Notes: generated from the sequence alone by a model not told the origin. Counted from the first letter of the stretch, positions 8,201-17,366 are shown. The stretch: DNA of 20,436 nt from Salisapilia sapeloensis (GCA_023334545.1 JAADVB010000300.1:1-20436); one strand, 5' to 3'. Program-made: numbers and translations.

Positions 8201-10267
8201 CTACGCAAAGTGCTTCAATTTCTTCGTTGGTGACTCAATGTCGCGTAGATCTCTTCCAGAGAATTTGCGCTGCTGCTTCGGAGGTAACTTGTGCTTCCAA
8301 AGAGTGCAGTTCGCTAGGTATTTCGGACACTTGTCATGACGGTTCGTTCCTTTGCATTTCTCGTTTCCAGTCTTCTCGAAGCCTTCACACCATGTCCATT
8401 GGTAGTGTTCACAACTACGAATCTTCGTTCCTTCAAAAGTTGTCGGAACTGCTCGGACGAGTACAGGAGATATGTCTTCCATTAACTGTTTCTCTAGAGC
8501 CGTTGGCTCGTACTTCTTTCCGTGACTGGCACAGTAAGCCGAATGCGCTCGTCTCTTTGCTTCAGTACAGCGATTGCATATCTGAAAGGAGCTCATAAAC
8601 TTTTCCAGGTTGATATACCCGTCATTAGCTGTGTCCAGGAGCTCAAACGTTTGCTGCCATTCAGGCGAGACAGTTACCGCTTGACTGAAAAGATCGTCGC
8701 CATTTTCCTTATCAAACGCCTCACGAATTTGATGACGCTCCATCATAAGATGAAATTGAGGTAACGTCAGAGTATTCGTAGTTGGATCACAGAACGTGTG
8801 GAATATCTGGACGAGTTTAAAGTCAGAGATATCTGGTGTGATAGATATCTTCGAAATCTTCGCTGCACCCGTCGTTGGATGTGGTGGTCCGATCACAGAC
8901 GTCGTAATGACCGGCGGTGGTGCTTTACCACCTAATCCAACCGTTTTCGTCTGGCGTGGCTTTTGAACGTCCGAATTGATGAGAGACATAGGCACTACTT
9001 GTTCCGGAGTAAACGTCTGCATGAAGTCGCTTTGTTTAAAAGATGTCTTTGCCATTGTCATCGCAGCAACAGCCTTTGCTTGGTAATTAGCTGCTTGACT
9101 AGCAAGCAAAGCATTCTTTTGTGCGGCAGACAATTGAACTGCTTGCTCCAGAACATTTGCATCAAAGTTGCTTAAGTTGTCCAGAGATGAAATTGGGTAG
9201 TAGGGCATGTTGTTACTTTCGTGTGCTGTCATTTGTGCTTGGGCATACATACTAGCCACCTCATCTGAATTGTTCAACGAGTAGTCTAAAGAACCTTGAT
9301 CTGGAACTTTATGAGGTAGTTGGAAGTACTGCCCAAAGTAGCTTTCGCTTTGCATCATAGACGGCTGAATATTTGGATTAGGCGCAATCTTTCGCATGCG
9401 GTTGCTACCACTCTTACCGAGACTTGACTTACTTGACTCTTTCTGCAGAAGCTCCGACTCTGCTTGCATCATTGCGAATATGTCTTCTTCCGTAAGAGAT
9501 GGAATATCTGCGTCCGATTCATATTGAGACACAAGATGATCGTCTTCTTTCCCAGAGCTTTTGACATGGTACCGAGATAGATCCTCTCCACTTGGACTTG
9601 TAAGTCGCATCCCCTTCTCAAAGGACGACATTCGCAACGGCGACCAGGCATCTGACTGAGGCGTCGATGCAGCGTTTATACGCTGCGTGATAATTGGAGG
9701 AGGCCTATTGCTTGCACCCATTGATGCCCACGCAGTATTATCATCCAAGCCAGCAGTACCCAAAATGTTTTGGTCATTTGATGACACTCGATCATTTCCT
9801 TCGTCTTCATCTTGTGTACCATCGGTTTCTGCATCCTGTCTGCGATAGCTGAATGTTGTTTCCTCTACCTTGACTATACAGGCACGTGTAGTTAGTCGAC
9901 AATGCCGATTAGATAAGCAAATCATGTTGTGGTAACCTTGCTCCGTTTCGTTTGATGCACTCTTGTCAGCGCTTACTTTGGCAATGGTAACATCAGACTT
10001 CTTCGGCGATTCCTCTTGTAAGAAGTCATCAAATAGTTTTGCGTCATCGCTTTGCTCGTTCAGAAATGCAGTTGCAACGGAATCCGACTTCCACCAATCT
10101 AAATAAGATGAGCAATGATAGGAGCTGGCAACGAATCGGCACATAGGATGTGTACCTTCACCATCGATAGCTTCGCCATCAGTTGTAGAGAAGAAGGCTT
10201 CGAAATCCCACAACTCATCGGTCACCTCTGGACTACTTGTCAGATTGGTCTCTGCAGCACTTGTCAT
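8201..10267 (-). CDS. EF-hand-like protein with C-terminal Cys/His clusters
   Basis: Unknown function. The frame is open to 10372 but the first ATG is at 10267, giving 688 residues unspliced, or 648 if two candidate introns (10099-10155 and 9874-9936) are removed. The N terminus is acidic (ELWDFEAFF). The middle is low-complexity, rich in Ser, Gln and Asn, with proline-rich APPPVITTSVIGPPHP. Two EF-hand-like segments follow: a degenerate CDPTTNTLTLPQF and LLDTANDGYINLEKF (about 503-517 in the spliced form), which lacks Asp at position 3 and Glu at 12. Next is C-x2-C-x11-C-x2-H (ICNRC...AYCASH), fitting one zinc ion, then a second cluster (SCEHYQWTWCEGF...KCKGTNRHDKC...NCTLWKHK) near the C terminus and a basic tail. 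The Cys clusters suggest nucleic-acid or protein binding; no named family is recognised. Confidence 0.8.
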   Translation of the reverse strand: MTSAAETNLTSSPEVTDELWDFEAFFSTTDGEAIDGEGTHPMCRFVASSYHCSSYLDWWKSDSVATAFLNEQSDDAKLFDDFLQEESPKKSDVTIAKVSADKSASNETEQGYHNMICLSNRHCRLTTRACIVKVEETTFSYRRQDAETDGTQDEDEGNDRVSSNDQNILGTAGLDDNTAWASMGASNRPPPIITQRINAASTPQSDAWSPLRMSSFEKGMRLTSPSGEDLSRYHVKSSGKEDDHLVSQYESDADIPSLTEEDIFAMMQAESELLQKESSKSSLGKSGSNRMRKIAPNPNIQPSMMQSESYFGQYFQLPHKVPDQGSLDYSLNNSDEVASMYAQAQMTAHESNNMPYYPISSLDNLSNFDANVLEQAVQLSAAQKNALLASQAANYQAKAVAAMTMAKTSFKQSDFMQTFTPEQVVPMSLINSDVQKPRQTKTVGLGGKAPPPVITTSVIGPPHPTTGAAKISKISITPDISDFKLVQIFHTFCDPTTNTLTLPQFHLMMERHQIREAFDKENGDDLFSQAVTVSPEWQQTFELLDTANDGYINLEKFMSSFQICNRCTEAKRRAHSAYCASHGKKYEPTALEKQLMEDISPVLVRAVPTTFEGTKIRSCEHYQWTWCEGFEKTGNEKCKGTNRHDKCPKYLANCTLWKHKLPPKQQRKFSGRDLRDIESPTKKLKHFA
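9874..9936 (-). other. Candidate 63-base intron, frame-neutral
   Basis: On the minus strand the segment runs from CAAG|GTTACC to TGTATAG|TCAAGG and contains ACTAAC, a good branch-site match, about 17 bases before the AG. Its length is 21 codons with no stop, so translation reads through if it is retained. Read as protein it gives a Cys-rich stretch (YHNMICLSNRHCRLTTR) unlike the acidic flanks. The GTTACC donor is weak. Confidence 0.5.
10099..10155 (-). other. Candidate 57-base intron, frame-neutral
   Basis: On the minus strand the segment runs from GAAG|GTACAC to CTTATTTAG|ATTGG. It is 19 codons long, stop-free and in phase 1 like the other candidate. Removing it joins an acidic context (DGE-DWWKSD) and deletes a Cys/His/Tyr stretch (THPMCRFVASSYHCSSY). 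The donor is moderate and the acceptor T-rich. Confidence 0.5.
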
Positions 10268-10738
10268 GGATAAAAGCTCCGTCGATGGTATTACGCCGAT
10301 AGGTGACGAGAGATTTTGTGTCAACACTTGTCGATGGCAGCTCAACGCGAAGTGTTTATAAAGAGATCGCAACGCTGTAAGTCATAAATAGACCTCTGCA
10401 CAAAGATACAACAGTCTTATCTCATTTTCGTTCACTTCCGTTTACATTCGTTCTATGTTTAGCAGGCAAATTTGAAGTCTCGCTAGCTTTCTTTACAGCC
10501 TAGTTCACATCTACATTCAGCAATACAGACAACCAAGTAGATTCCCCGTTCAATCAGCAGCTTTTCATCATTTCCCTGTTTCAGTTATTGCTTTTACTTT
10601 CATCTAGATCTGGGTCATGATGCTATGAACTAAACCGCGCTTCCTGACTCTAAAAGCATAGAGTTTCTATGAAAGGATGATCAAAATAGCTTTCCGTTTC
10701 GAGTATGTTCATAGTAGCACGTAGCTTGTACTTTCAAA
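10268..10738. promoter_or_regulatory. Divergent intergenic region, 471 bases
   Basis: It lies between the start codons of the minus-strand EF-hand-like gene and the plus-strand PDZ-like gene, so it should hold both promoters. On the plus strand, CTCATTTTCGTTCACTT (about 10421-10437) resembles the oomycete initiator element but is about 300 bases from the plus-strand ATG. I see no TATA box, repeat or further coding region. Confidence 0.4.
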
Positions 10739-12475
10739 ATGACTAAAGTCAAGCAGCCATCAACAGATACAAGTAGCAGCTTGGCTGGGGAAGATGATGA
10801 CATTTATCGGATCCGCGTCGTTCACATCTTTCAATCGCCATCGTCCACAATCGAGCCAGCTTTTGGCTTCTATGGTCTTGGTCTTGAAATCATAGGCTTT
10901 GCTAGGGAAAGCAAGAAGAAAGTAAGTCAAACGCTTGAGTTTCCAATTGCTGGTGGTGCTACGAAGCAAGACTTGTCTAAATTAGAATCAGTCATTGGGC
11001 CGTACATTGTACGTGTCCGATCCATGCTGACATTATCTTCATCGAACTCACCCTTTAATGCATCCGAGACGGAAGTCGTTCAACAAGTTCAAGACGTACA
11101 AATCAACGATACGATAGCATACGTTGGAATGAAAGAGATATGCAAAAACAATTTTGCATCCAGTCGTGATATTTATGAAAAACTTCATCAAACCATATCC
11201 ACCACTAGCATCGACAGACCCTACATCATTCGATTCCGACGATCAAATTTGGCTCAAGCAACAGCGAAGATAATTCCATTCGCCCGAAGATCGGACGTAC
11301 AGGCAGCACAAATGGAACGATTTAAAGCACTTCAGGAACGAGAGAAAGAAGTATCACGATCTGACCATCTTCGAAACCAATGGGCATTGCATCAATTAAA
11401 CTGGAAGACTGAAAGAAGACTATATAGTCACCTGATAGGCGATTTATTGATTCAAGCGTATGCTGATGTGATGAGAGACGGTAAATGGCAGGCATATGAA
11501 TTCGAAAAACGGCTTTGGTATTATAACTCGGAAACCATGAGACTCATCGCTGAGCATCCTATCCGTCGTCATATCTCGACAGAACAACTTATTACAATGA
11601 CTCGACTACGGTACCGGATCATCGTGAATAGAGTTAAACGAGCTGGTAGAAGATTTCTTCTTGTATGCAGAACTATCAAAGCGGTTAATAGCAAACTGGT
11701 CGATACATATTTCGAAACTGCGTTTGAGAAAGCATTAAGGAGAAAGGAGAAAAAGGCTGTACTATTGCCTAAAGAAACAGAGGCCAAACGTTTAAAAGAC
11801 CCTGAAGAAAACATAGAAGCTGTCCTTCCGGACAAAGATAAGGCCTATCATGTGGAAAGTTTGGACAAGGAGAAAGCACCTAGCGCTCTTGTGGGACCTG
11901 AAAATAACTGTAAACAGGTAGTGAAAGAGGATGAAGTGCATGTCCTTCCTAAATGCACAGGTGCAACGGAAAACAACAAGAGTGATGCAGACGATAATTG
12001 GAAAGAGAAGCTGACACTACTCAAGACAAATTTACAAGTAAAGAGGACCTCACCGGGTAAACGGCAGCGGTCAAAGGCGACGCAGTATGACTTTCCGAAG
12101 TCACCAACTCGTAACAAAGGTGTCCAGTCATGGACTGAACTCCCCTCCATTTCAACTGAATCCCAGACAGAGATTGAAACGATAAAGATATCCGCATCAA
12201 AAGAGTCACTAACCACGTCTACTCAAACAATAGAGAAACATACAAACAACTCAAGCACTACATTGCCATCAGTATATTCAGTGGCTGGATTACCAGGCTA
12301 TGTTCCAATAAGGCCCGTAACGATATACCCTGAAAACCCATATCCGGCGGAACATTTTGTACCGTATTCCGTCCCAACGCATCAGCCGGAATATTTCTCT
12401 CGGCGCTATCCAACCCAAACTACAAAGACATCATATTCAAGTGAATTACCTTATATTTACCAGAAGCAGCCATAA
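10739..12475 (+). CDS. PDZ-like domain protein, otherwise unknown
   Basis: A single-exon 578-residue protein. Residues about 40-168 look like a divergent PDZ domain: FGFYGLGLEIIGF (42-54) resembles the GLGF carboxylate-binding loop with its following strand. INDTIAYVGMKEI (122-134) matches the family's GDxIxxVNG core, and DIYEKLHQTI then PYIIRFRR (161-168) match the second helix and last strand. A long insertion separates the first two pieces. Residues 185-270 are charged and helical (QMERFKALQEREKE). Residues 280-345 are very basic (RLRYRIIVNRVKRAGRRF), possibly an IQ-like calmodulin or lipid/nucleic-acid binding segment. The tail is disordered with repeated Ser/Thr sites and ends in Tyr/Pro-rich sequence. 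A peptide-binding scaffold is inferred. The PDZ call is moderate. Confidence 0.75.
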   Translation: MTKVKQPSTDTSSSLAGEDDDIYRIRVVHIFQSPSSTIEPAFGFYGLGLEIIGFARESKKKVSQTLEFPIAGGATKQDLSKLESVIGPYIVRVRSMLTLSSSNSPFNASETEVVQQVQDVQINDTIAYVGMKEICKNNFASSRDIYEKLHQTISTTSIDRPYIIRFRRSNLAQATAKIIPFARRSDVQAAQMERFKALQEREKEVSRSDHLRNQWALHQLNWKTERRLYSHLIGDLLIQAYADVMRDGKWQAYEFEKRLWYYNSETMRLIAEHPIRRHISTEQLITMTRLRYRIIVNRVKRAGRRFLLVCRTIKAVNSKLVDTYFETAFEKALRRKEKKAVLLPKETEAKRLKDPEENIEAVLPDKDKAYHVESLDKEKAPSALVGPENNCKQVVKEDEVHVLPKCTGATENNKSDADDNWKEKLTLLKTNLQVKRTSPGKRQRSKATQYDFPKSPTRNKGVQSWTELPSISTESQTEIETIKISASKESLTTSTQTIEKHTNNSSTTLPSVYSVAGLPGYVPIRPVTIYPENPYPAEHFVPYSVPTHQPEYFSRRYPTQTTKTSYSSELPYIYQKQP

Positions 12476-12704
12476 GCTACGTAAAGATGCAAGGATAAGA
12501 AGCCTTTCGTGTTTATACAAGCTACCGGGTCGCTGCTTTATGGGTATACTATCAGAGTCTGTATTAAGCATCAAGAAACAGGTAGTAGAGTGCAAAAGAT
12601 ACTACACGAAGGAAGTATTAAGCTGCATTTGAAAAGCTGAGGATCAGAAGCTATTTATTTTTACCTACAACGTTCCAAAGGAATGCCTCGTATGACCATT
12701 GAAG

Positions 12705-12712
12705 TATATAAA
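12705..12712 (+). promoter_or_regulatory. TATA box (TATATAAA)
   Basis: A canonical TATATAAA lies 44 bases upstream of an ATG in good context, inside an interval that should hold only 3' ends. It may drive a short transcript. Confidence 0.35.
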
Positions 12713-12714
12713 TG

Positions 12715-12740
12715 AAAGTTTTGCTTTCAAAAGAAACTTT
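12715..12740 (+). repeat. Inverted repeat AAAGTTT/AAACTTT
   Basis: Seven-base perfect arms (12715-12721 and 12734-12740) surround a 12-base loop just after the TATATAAA. The arms are AT-rich, so the hairpin would be weak. Confidence 0.4.
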
Positions 12741-12748
12741 TATAAGCA

Positions 12749-12901
12749 ATGGAGTCTCATCTGTTGTCCAAGTTTCCACGTCTCTCGATTGTACTGATCT
12801 ACGCCATGACAAAGATACCTAGCTCAACACTTCAACCTCGTATCCGCAGACTGTACCTATCTTGGCATCAATCGAACACTGCTTGGACGACAGATAAGTG
12901 A
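12749..12901 (+). CDS. Possible 50-residue small ORF
   Basis: The ORF opens at GCAATGG (G at -3 and +4) and ends in TGA. It begins MESHLLSKFPRLSIVLIYAM, with a short hydrophobic segment (LSIVLIYA), and continues basic and Trp-containing to WTTDK. No family is recognised. Its only support is the start context and the TATATAAA upstream. It lies opposite the likely 3' flank of the TPR gene, so it may be chance. Confidence 0.2.
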   Translation: MESHLLSKFPRLSIVLIYAMTKIPSSTLQPRIRRLYLSWHQSNTAWTTDK

Positions 12902-13040
12902 TAGAAAAACAGACATGGAATGATTTGAATGACTTGTTTGTATTAGTTGTAAGAGGTTATGCGAATGAAGAGGTGGATGCGCGTCCGATGTCACCATGTC
13001 TTGCCTCCTCCCGCGTGCCTTCAACTGTCGTCCGTCGACT

Positions 13041-14075
13041 CTAATTGTCACTCTTGAGCTTTCGGACGTACTCGCCAAGTCGGTGCTGAGCCTTGTTCGC
13101 AATCTTTTATATATTCAAGATAAAGACATTGAGGCAACTTAATAAAAGAAATCGAGCCAAGGGCTCCGAGGAAAGTGACGCTTTACCGGAATGTTCGGGT
13201 TCACAGCCAAGAGCGCGCGAATGTCTTGCAGCGCAAGTCGGTAGCGTTCCATGCCTTCGTACGCTAACGCACGACGGAGCAACGCTTTCTGGTTCTTCGC
13301 ATCGTGCTCAAGCACGTGCGTGCAATCTTCGATGACGCCAGAAAAGTTGCTCAGCTGCTGGTAACACGCCGCCCTGTTGTTGTAGCAGGAGATGGCGACA
13401 GCACTGCCATGGTCCGTGCAGGCCTCCAAAGCCTTTGTATACAGTTCGATGGCGCCATCAAAATCAGCTTTCTTGAACGCATCGTTTCCATCCTCCTTCA
13501 TCTGTTCGTCCCTTGGCATGGAAGACCGCTTGGACTTTTCCAGCTCTTCTTTCAAAGGCTCGACTTCCGCTAGAAGACGAGACAGATCGCTGTTGTTAAA
13601 ATCGACCTTTTGACCGGCTCGGATGGTCGCAAGCGCTTCGTCATATTTGCCCAGGCCCTTGAGAGCAACACCATGACGGTGGTAACCTAATGGATCCAAG
13701 TGAGTATGATATAGACAGGAGATTAATCAAGCAGCATACCCTTAATGAAGGAAGGGTTCAGCTGGATGCATTTCGCGGCATCCGACGCTGCTTCCTCATG
13801 CTTGCCCCATCCATTGTAGGCAGCACTGTCATATATGTCAGCAAATGGCCTTTGGAGTTAGACAGAATGAAGCATACCTTCGGTTCGAGTAGTAGACGTG
13901 GTTCGAGCCGTCGATTTCAATGGCCTCCGTGTATGCCTTAATCGCCGGCTCGTACTGTTTGTTCTTAAAGAACTCATTGCCTTCACTGTACACCAGTTAT
14001 ATAAGCATGCCTGAACTACCATCTACAAGTCGTATAAACATACTTCTTCTTCGCATCAGCTTCGGGATTCCCCAT
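13041..14075 (-). CDS. TPR co-chaperone-like protein (STI1/HOP-type modules)
   Basis: A 262-residue protein of two three-repeat TPR modules, the fold that binds the C-terminal EEVD of Hsp70 and Hsp90. Exons are 14075-14044, 13985-13878, 13825-13740, 13686-13187 and 13103-13041. Introns are 58, 52, 53 and 83 bases, with GTATGT, GTATGC, GTATGC and GTAAAG donors. Module 1 (about 8-105) starts KKNEGNEFFKNKQYEPAIKAY; module 2 (about 137-235) starts KEDGNDAFKKADFDGAIELY. Both keep all five carboxylate-clamp positions: K10, N14, N45, K75, R79 and K139, N143, N179, K209, R213. The last exon adds IANKAQHRLGEYVRKLKSDN. A charged linker joins the modules. No DP domain or third TPR module is present, so it is much shorter than STI1. 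Cytosolic chaperone adaptor is the likely role. Confidence 0.9.
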
Positions 14076-14387
14076 CGTGGTCGAGTGGTATCAATTAACG
14101 GGATGTGCCCCTGGATCTTCAGATGTACCAACTCCAGTCTTTCTGTCTTTGAAAATACACATCAGATACCATATCATTTGGATAGTAGACATATACAACT
14201 AATTTTCTAGATCACCTATGTAATTTTTTACCAATCATCTCTAAAAACATAATCTTATTGACCAATCCTATAGATCCAATGTAGTGTCGTTCGGAAACAT
14301 TTTCAGTCTGGATTTTGCGTTGCCGAGAGCAAGTCGAGTTTCGTTTCTTTTTGTTGTTGCACTTGGGCAGAGCTACGGAAGTTGACG
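14076..14387. promoter_or_regulatory. Divergent intergenic region, 312 bases
   Basis: It lies between the start codons of the TPR gene (minus) and the MED15-like gene (plus). It contains T-rich tracts on the plus strand (CTTTTTGTTGTTGC about 14348-14361) but no TATA box or gene. A tRNA A-box-like GGTCGAGTGGT near 14079 lacks any B box or cloverleaf. Confidence 0.5.
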
Positions 14388-17106
14388 ATGGATAATTCAT
14401 GGCGGAATGAGATTGATGAAAATGAGCGGAAGAGTATGATTACGCAGATGTATGTATTTCGTTGACTTGCATTCATCTTTCCGCGCGGGAAAAAATGTTG
14501 GAGGTTACAGTGCAGAAGCTGATGAGGATGGATGTAGGTATCATGAACTATTGCGCATATCAGGTGAAAGCGATAAGCAGAAAGTATGGAGCTCAGCGGC
14601 GAAATTCGAATTGTTGCACTGGACTAAGAGCACGGACCGTGTAAGAAACCTTCTTGACTATGTCGACTCGTGGACGATTTAGCTTATGACGGTTGTTTGT
14701 ACATTGCAGAATACGTACATGAACAAGATGCAAAGCAAGATCATGACGTTAAAAAACCGACCGGCGACGGGCGGACAGAATGTGCAGCAGCAAGCGCAGG
14801 CCGCTCCTCAGCAGCCGCAACAGCCTTCACAGCCTCCTCAGCCCCAACAGCCTCCGCAGATGCAAGCAGCACAGCCTGCTCAACCGAACCAGCAAATGCA
14901 AGCTATGATGCAATCGGGGAACAACATGCAGGCGAATGGAAATAACTTATCGAATATGTCGCACTCCATGGCGGGACAAGGGAATTATAATGGCAACATG
15001 AGCTCTGGAATGCCTGCGCAACAAACTCATCAGCCTTTCACTTCCAGCTCGATGAATTACAACCAGCAAGCTTCGCAAGCGAATCCGACAAACCAACATG
15101 CGCAGCAGCAGGCTACGTCAATGGCCCAAACGTCGTCTGCGATGGGTCAGCAAAGCCAGCAGCAGCAACAGGCACAGCAGTGGCTCCAGCGAGTTCAAGT
15201 TCAGTTCCAGGCGCAGCAGCAGCAATTGCTCAACTCACAAAACCAAGAGACGCAACGGTTGAGACAGCAGCAATTGCAGGAGCAACAGACGTTGGCGGGT
15301 CAGTTGCAACAACAAGGAGCAACGGACGAGCAGAAGCGATTGCAAATGCAGCAACAGCAACAGCAGCATGCTGCTGCGAGGGAGCAGCAGCTGAAGGCGC
15401 ATAAGAATAAGCAAGCTCAGTTGAAGAAAAAGCAACAAGAGTACTTGAAGCAAAAGCGACAGCAGATCCAGCAGCAAGGCCAGTTGAACGTTTCTGCGCC
15501 GCCGAATACGTCGACGATGATGGCTTCGAATGTAAATTCGAACATGAACACGAATCAAAGTGCAAATGTCCAGACGAACGCTTCGGCTGCGATGCGAACG
15601 ATGCCTCAGCAAACACAACCAGCTCCGAATCTCGCGCAGAATGGCGTCAAGCAGGAGCAATTGTCTGCTGCGCATGAACAGCAAGCGAGAGATCGTGCGG
15701 CTCAACGAGCAGCGAACGCGACAGAGATGGCACAATCTGTGCCGGCTCATTCGATGCCTACGACCGCACCCGCTGCCACCACTACATCAAATAGTTCTGG
15801 AGCAGACGCAGCGTACGCCGAGCGTCTGAGTAAGATGCGAGCAAAGTACTGGGATGACCTTTTGCTCGTGTATCAAGAGTTCCAGCGGATGGTCAAGCAG
15901 AAGGGTTCGAATCCGAATCAACAGCAAGATCGTATCAACAACTTTTTGCAGAATCTCAAGCGCGTGATCGGACTATTGCAACAAGATCCGAGCAAGACGC
16001 AGAATGCTGGAAAGAATGATTTAGATCGAGTCGAAGCGCATATAGAGAAGCAAGTGCTGCCGATCCTCGCCAAGCTCAAGAGCAAGTCGAGGACGACGAC
16101 TGCTCCGACGCCAGCTCCTACCACGAGCACAGCTCCAGCAGTCTCGAACGTCCCGACGTCGACTACGAATGCTCAGCAAGAAGCTTGGAAGAAGCAGCAG
16201 GAGGCACAACGTGCAGCCAAAGCGAAGGAACAGCAGCAAAAGGCAGCGCAACAACGTGTAGAGCAACAGCGCAAGTTGAATGAACAGAAGAAGGCACAGG
16301 AAGAGGCGTTGAAGAAGCGTCAGGATGCGATGAAAGCGCAAGCGCAAGCGCCGACCTCGGCTCCTGCCACCGTAGACTTGACGACACCAGCGACGCAATC
16401 GACAAAGACGTCTGCACCTGTGTCGACTGCACCAGCGACACAGGCGTCGAGTCAGATGAACATCTCGACGGCTGCAGCCAACTTGACGCCAACGCAGTAT
16501 CGCAAGATGAAGCTACCGGATGCACAGAAGCAGCGACTGACTGCGGAGCATGCGAGACTTCGACAGCAGCAGCAGGAGATTATGGGAAAGCAGGCGCAGA
16601 CCAAGGCGCCGGGACAGCAGGCCAAGTTAGCGCAGCAAGCACAGCTGCTGGCGCAGATGATCACGAAGATCTCGCAGCAGTTGGTGCAGAACAAGGTTGC
16701 TGAGGAATACGAACGAGCGCAGCAGAAGACAAATGGCAGTGCTCCGGCTCCGGCTCCGGCTGCAGCTCCAGCTCCAGCTCCAGCTCCAGCTCCAGTTCCA
16801 GCGGCACCAGAGGTGAAGCCGGTGGAAGAAGCTCCTGCACCTGCAGCACCCGTTGCACCTGCAGCCCCCGTTGCTCCGGAAGCACCAAAGGAAGCACCAA
16901 AGGAAGAAGCGAGTAGTGTTAAGCTGGATGCTAGCTTCCAATCAGTCGTTCCGGATTTGTCGGCACTAGGTGCGTCGGAGAAACTGTTGACGGCAGTCGC
17001 AGCGTATGAGAAGCATAAGCCAGAGGTACTTGCTCGATCAGCAAAGAGGTTTGGACGTATCGCGACGACGATTGGTGCAACGTTGTCGACTTCTTTTGCT
17101 GCCTAG
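14388..17106 (+). CDS. Mediator tail subunit MED15-like, KIX domain
   Basis: MED15 subunits bridge DNA-bound activators to Mediator and RNA polymerase II; their KIX domain binds activation peptides. Exons 14388-14449, 14511-14640 and 14710-17106 give 862 residues. Introns are 61 bases (GTATGT...TTACAG) and 69 bases (GTAAGA...TTGCAG). The spliced N terminus (about 1-85) shows the KIX layout: WRNEIDENERKSMITQI, HELLRISG, VWSSAAKFELLHW, then TYMNKMQSKIMTL, matching the FE...SxxxYxxK signature. A Gln/Met/Asn-rich region (about 86-400) follows, then a helical block about 432-525 (KYWDDLLLVYQEFQRM, FLQNLKRVIGLL) like the MED15 core. Gln/Lys coiled coil, Ala-Pro repeats and a final helical block (about 799-862) complete it. 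An ATG at 14686 lies inside intron 2 and would lose KIX. The first acceptor is the least certain junction. Confidence 0.85.
16741..16806 (+). repeat. GCTCCN-type Ala-Pro microsatellite
   Basis: Tandem GCTCCG and GCTCCA hexamers, briefly interrupted by GCTGCA, encode alternating Ala-Pro in the MED15-like protein. The run is long enough for slippage; hexamer changes keep the frame. Confidence 0.85.
16834..16903 (+). repeat. Degenerate Ala/Pro tandem repeats
   Basis: Two copies of an 18-base unit (GCACCTGCAGCMCCCGTT) encode APAAPV-type repeats, followed by two copies of GAAGCACCAAAG encoding Glu-Ala-Pro-Lys. They form a flexible linker before the conserved C terminus. Confidence 0.7.
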
Positions 17107-17366
17107 TGTCTTGCAGGGTGCGAATATACTTACGTTCGTCTATTGATACGCTAAGTGTCTCCTATCAACTCGCATATGATTAATCTCCATCTTCCATCGT
17201 CTACAAGGAAGTAGAAAGGCATCAAGAGCATATATCCATACGAAAGGAAGCTAAGAATGAAAGCATGTCATTCTTCATCAAATATAAAATCTTTGGTTAT
17301 TCCTTTTCGTTTTTTATAACTAAAGGTCATGCAGATCCAACGTACTTGAGGTACTTGTTGAGATGC

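Larger units (their letters stand above)
12476..13040. other. Convergent intergenic region
   Basis: 565 bases between two converging stop codons, containing the 3' flanks of both neighbours. It holds a perfect TATATAAA with a short ORF behind it and a small inverted repeat, each listed separately. Nothing else is recognised. Confidence 0.6.

Noticed and set aside
8044-9175. Plus-strand frames opposite the EF-hand-like gene
   Set aside because: Antisense to a long, motif-bearing frame and without features of their own.
14079-14110. tRNA-like GGTCGAGTGGT near the TPR gene start
   Set aside because: There is no matching B box, T arm or acceptor pairing; it only resembles an A box.
14686-14709. 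ATG at 14686 as the start of the Gln-rich protein
   Set aside because: It lies within intron 2 just before a good TTGCAG acceptor; splicing restores a KIX domain in frame.
15230-16941. Long minus-strand Leu- or Ser/Arg-rich frames opposite the MED15-like gene
   Set aside because: They are the complement of CAG/CAA and GCTCCA repeats and carry no domain.
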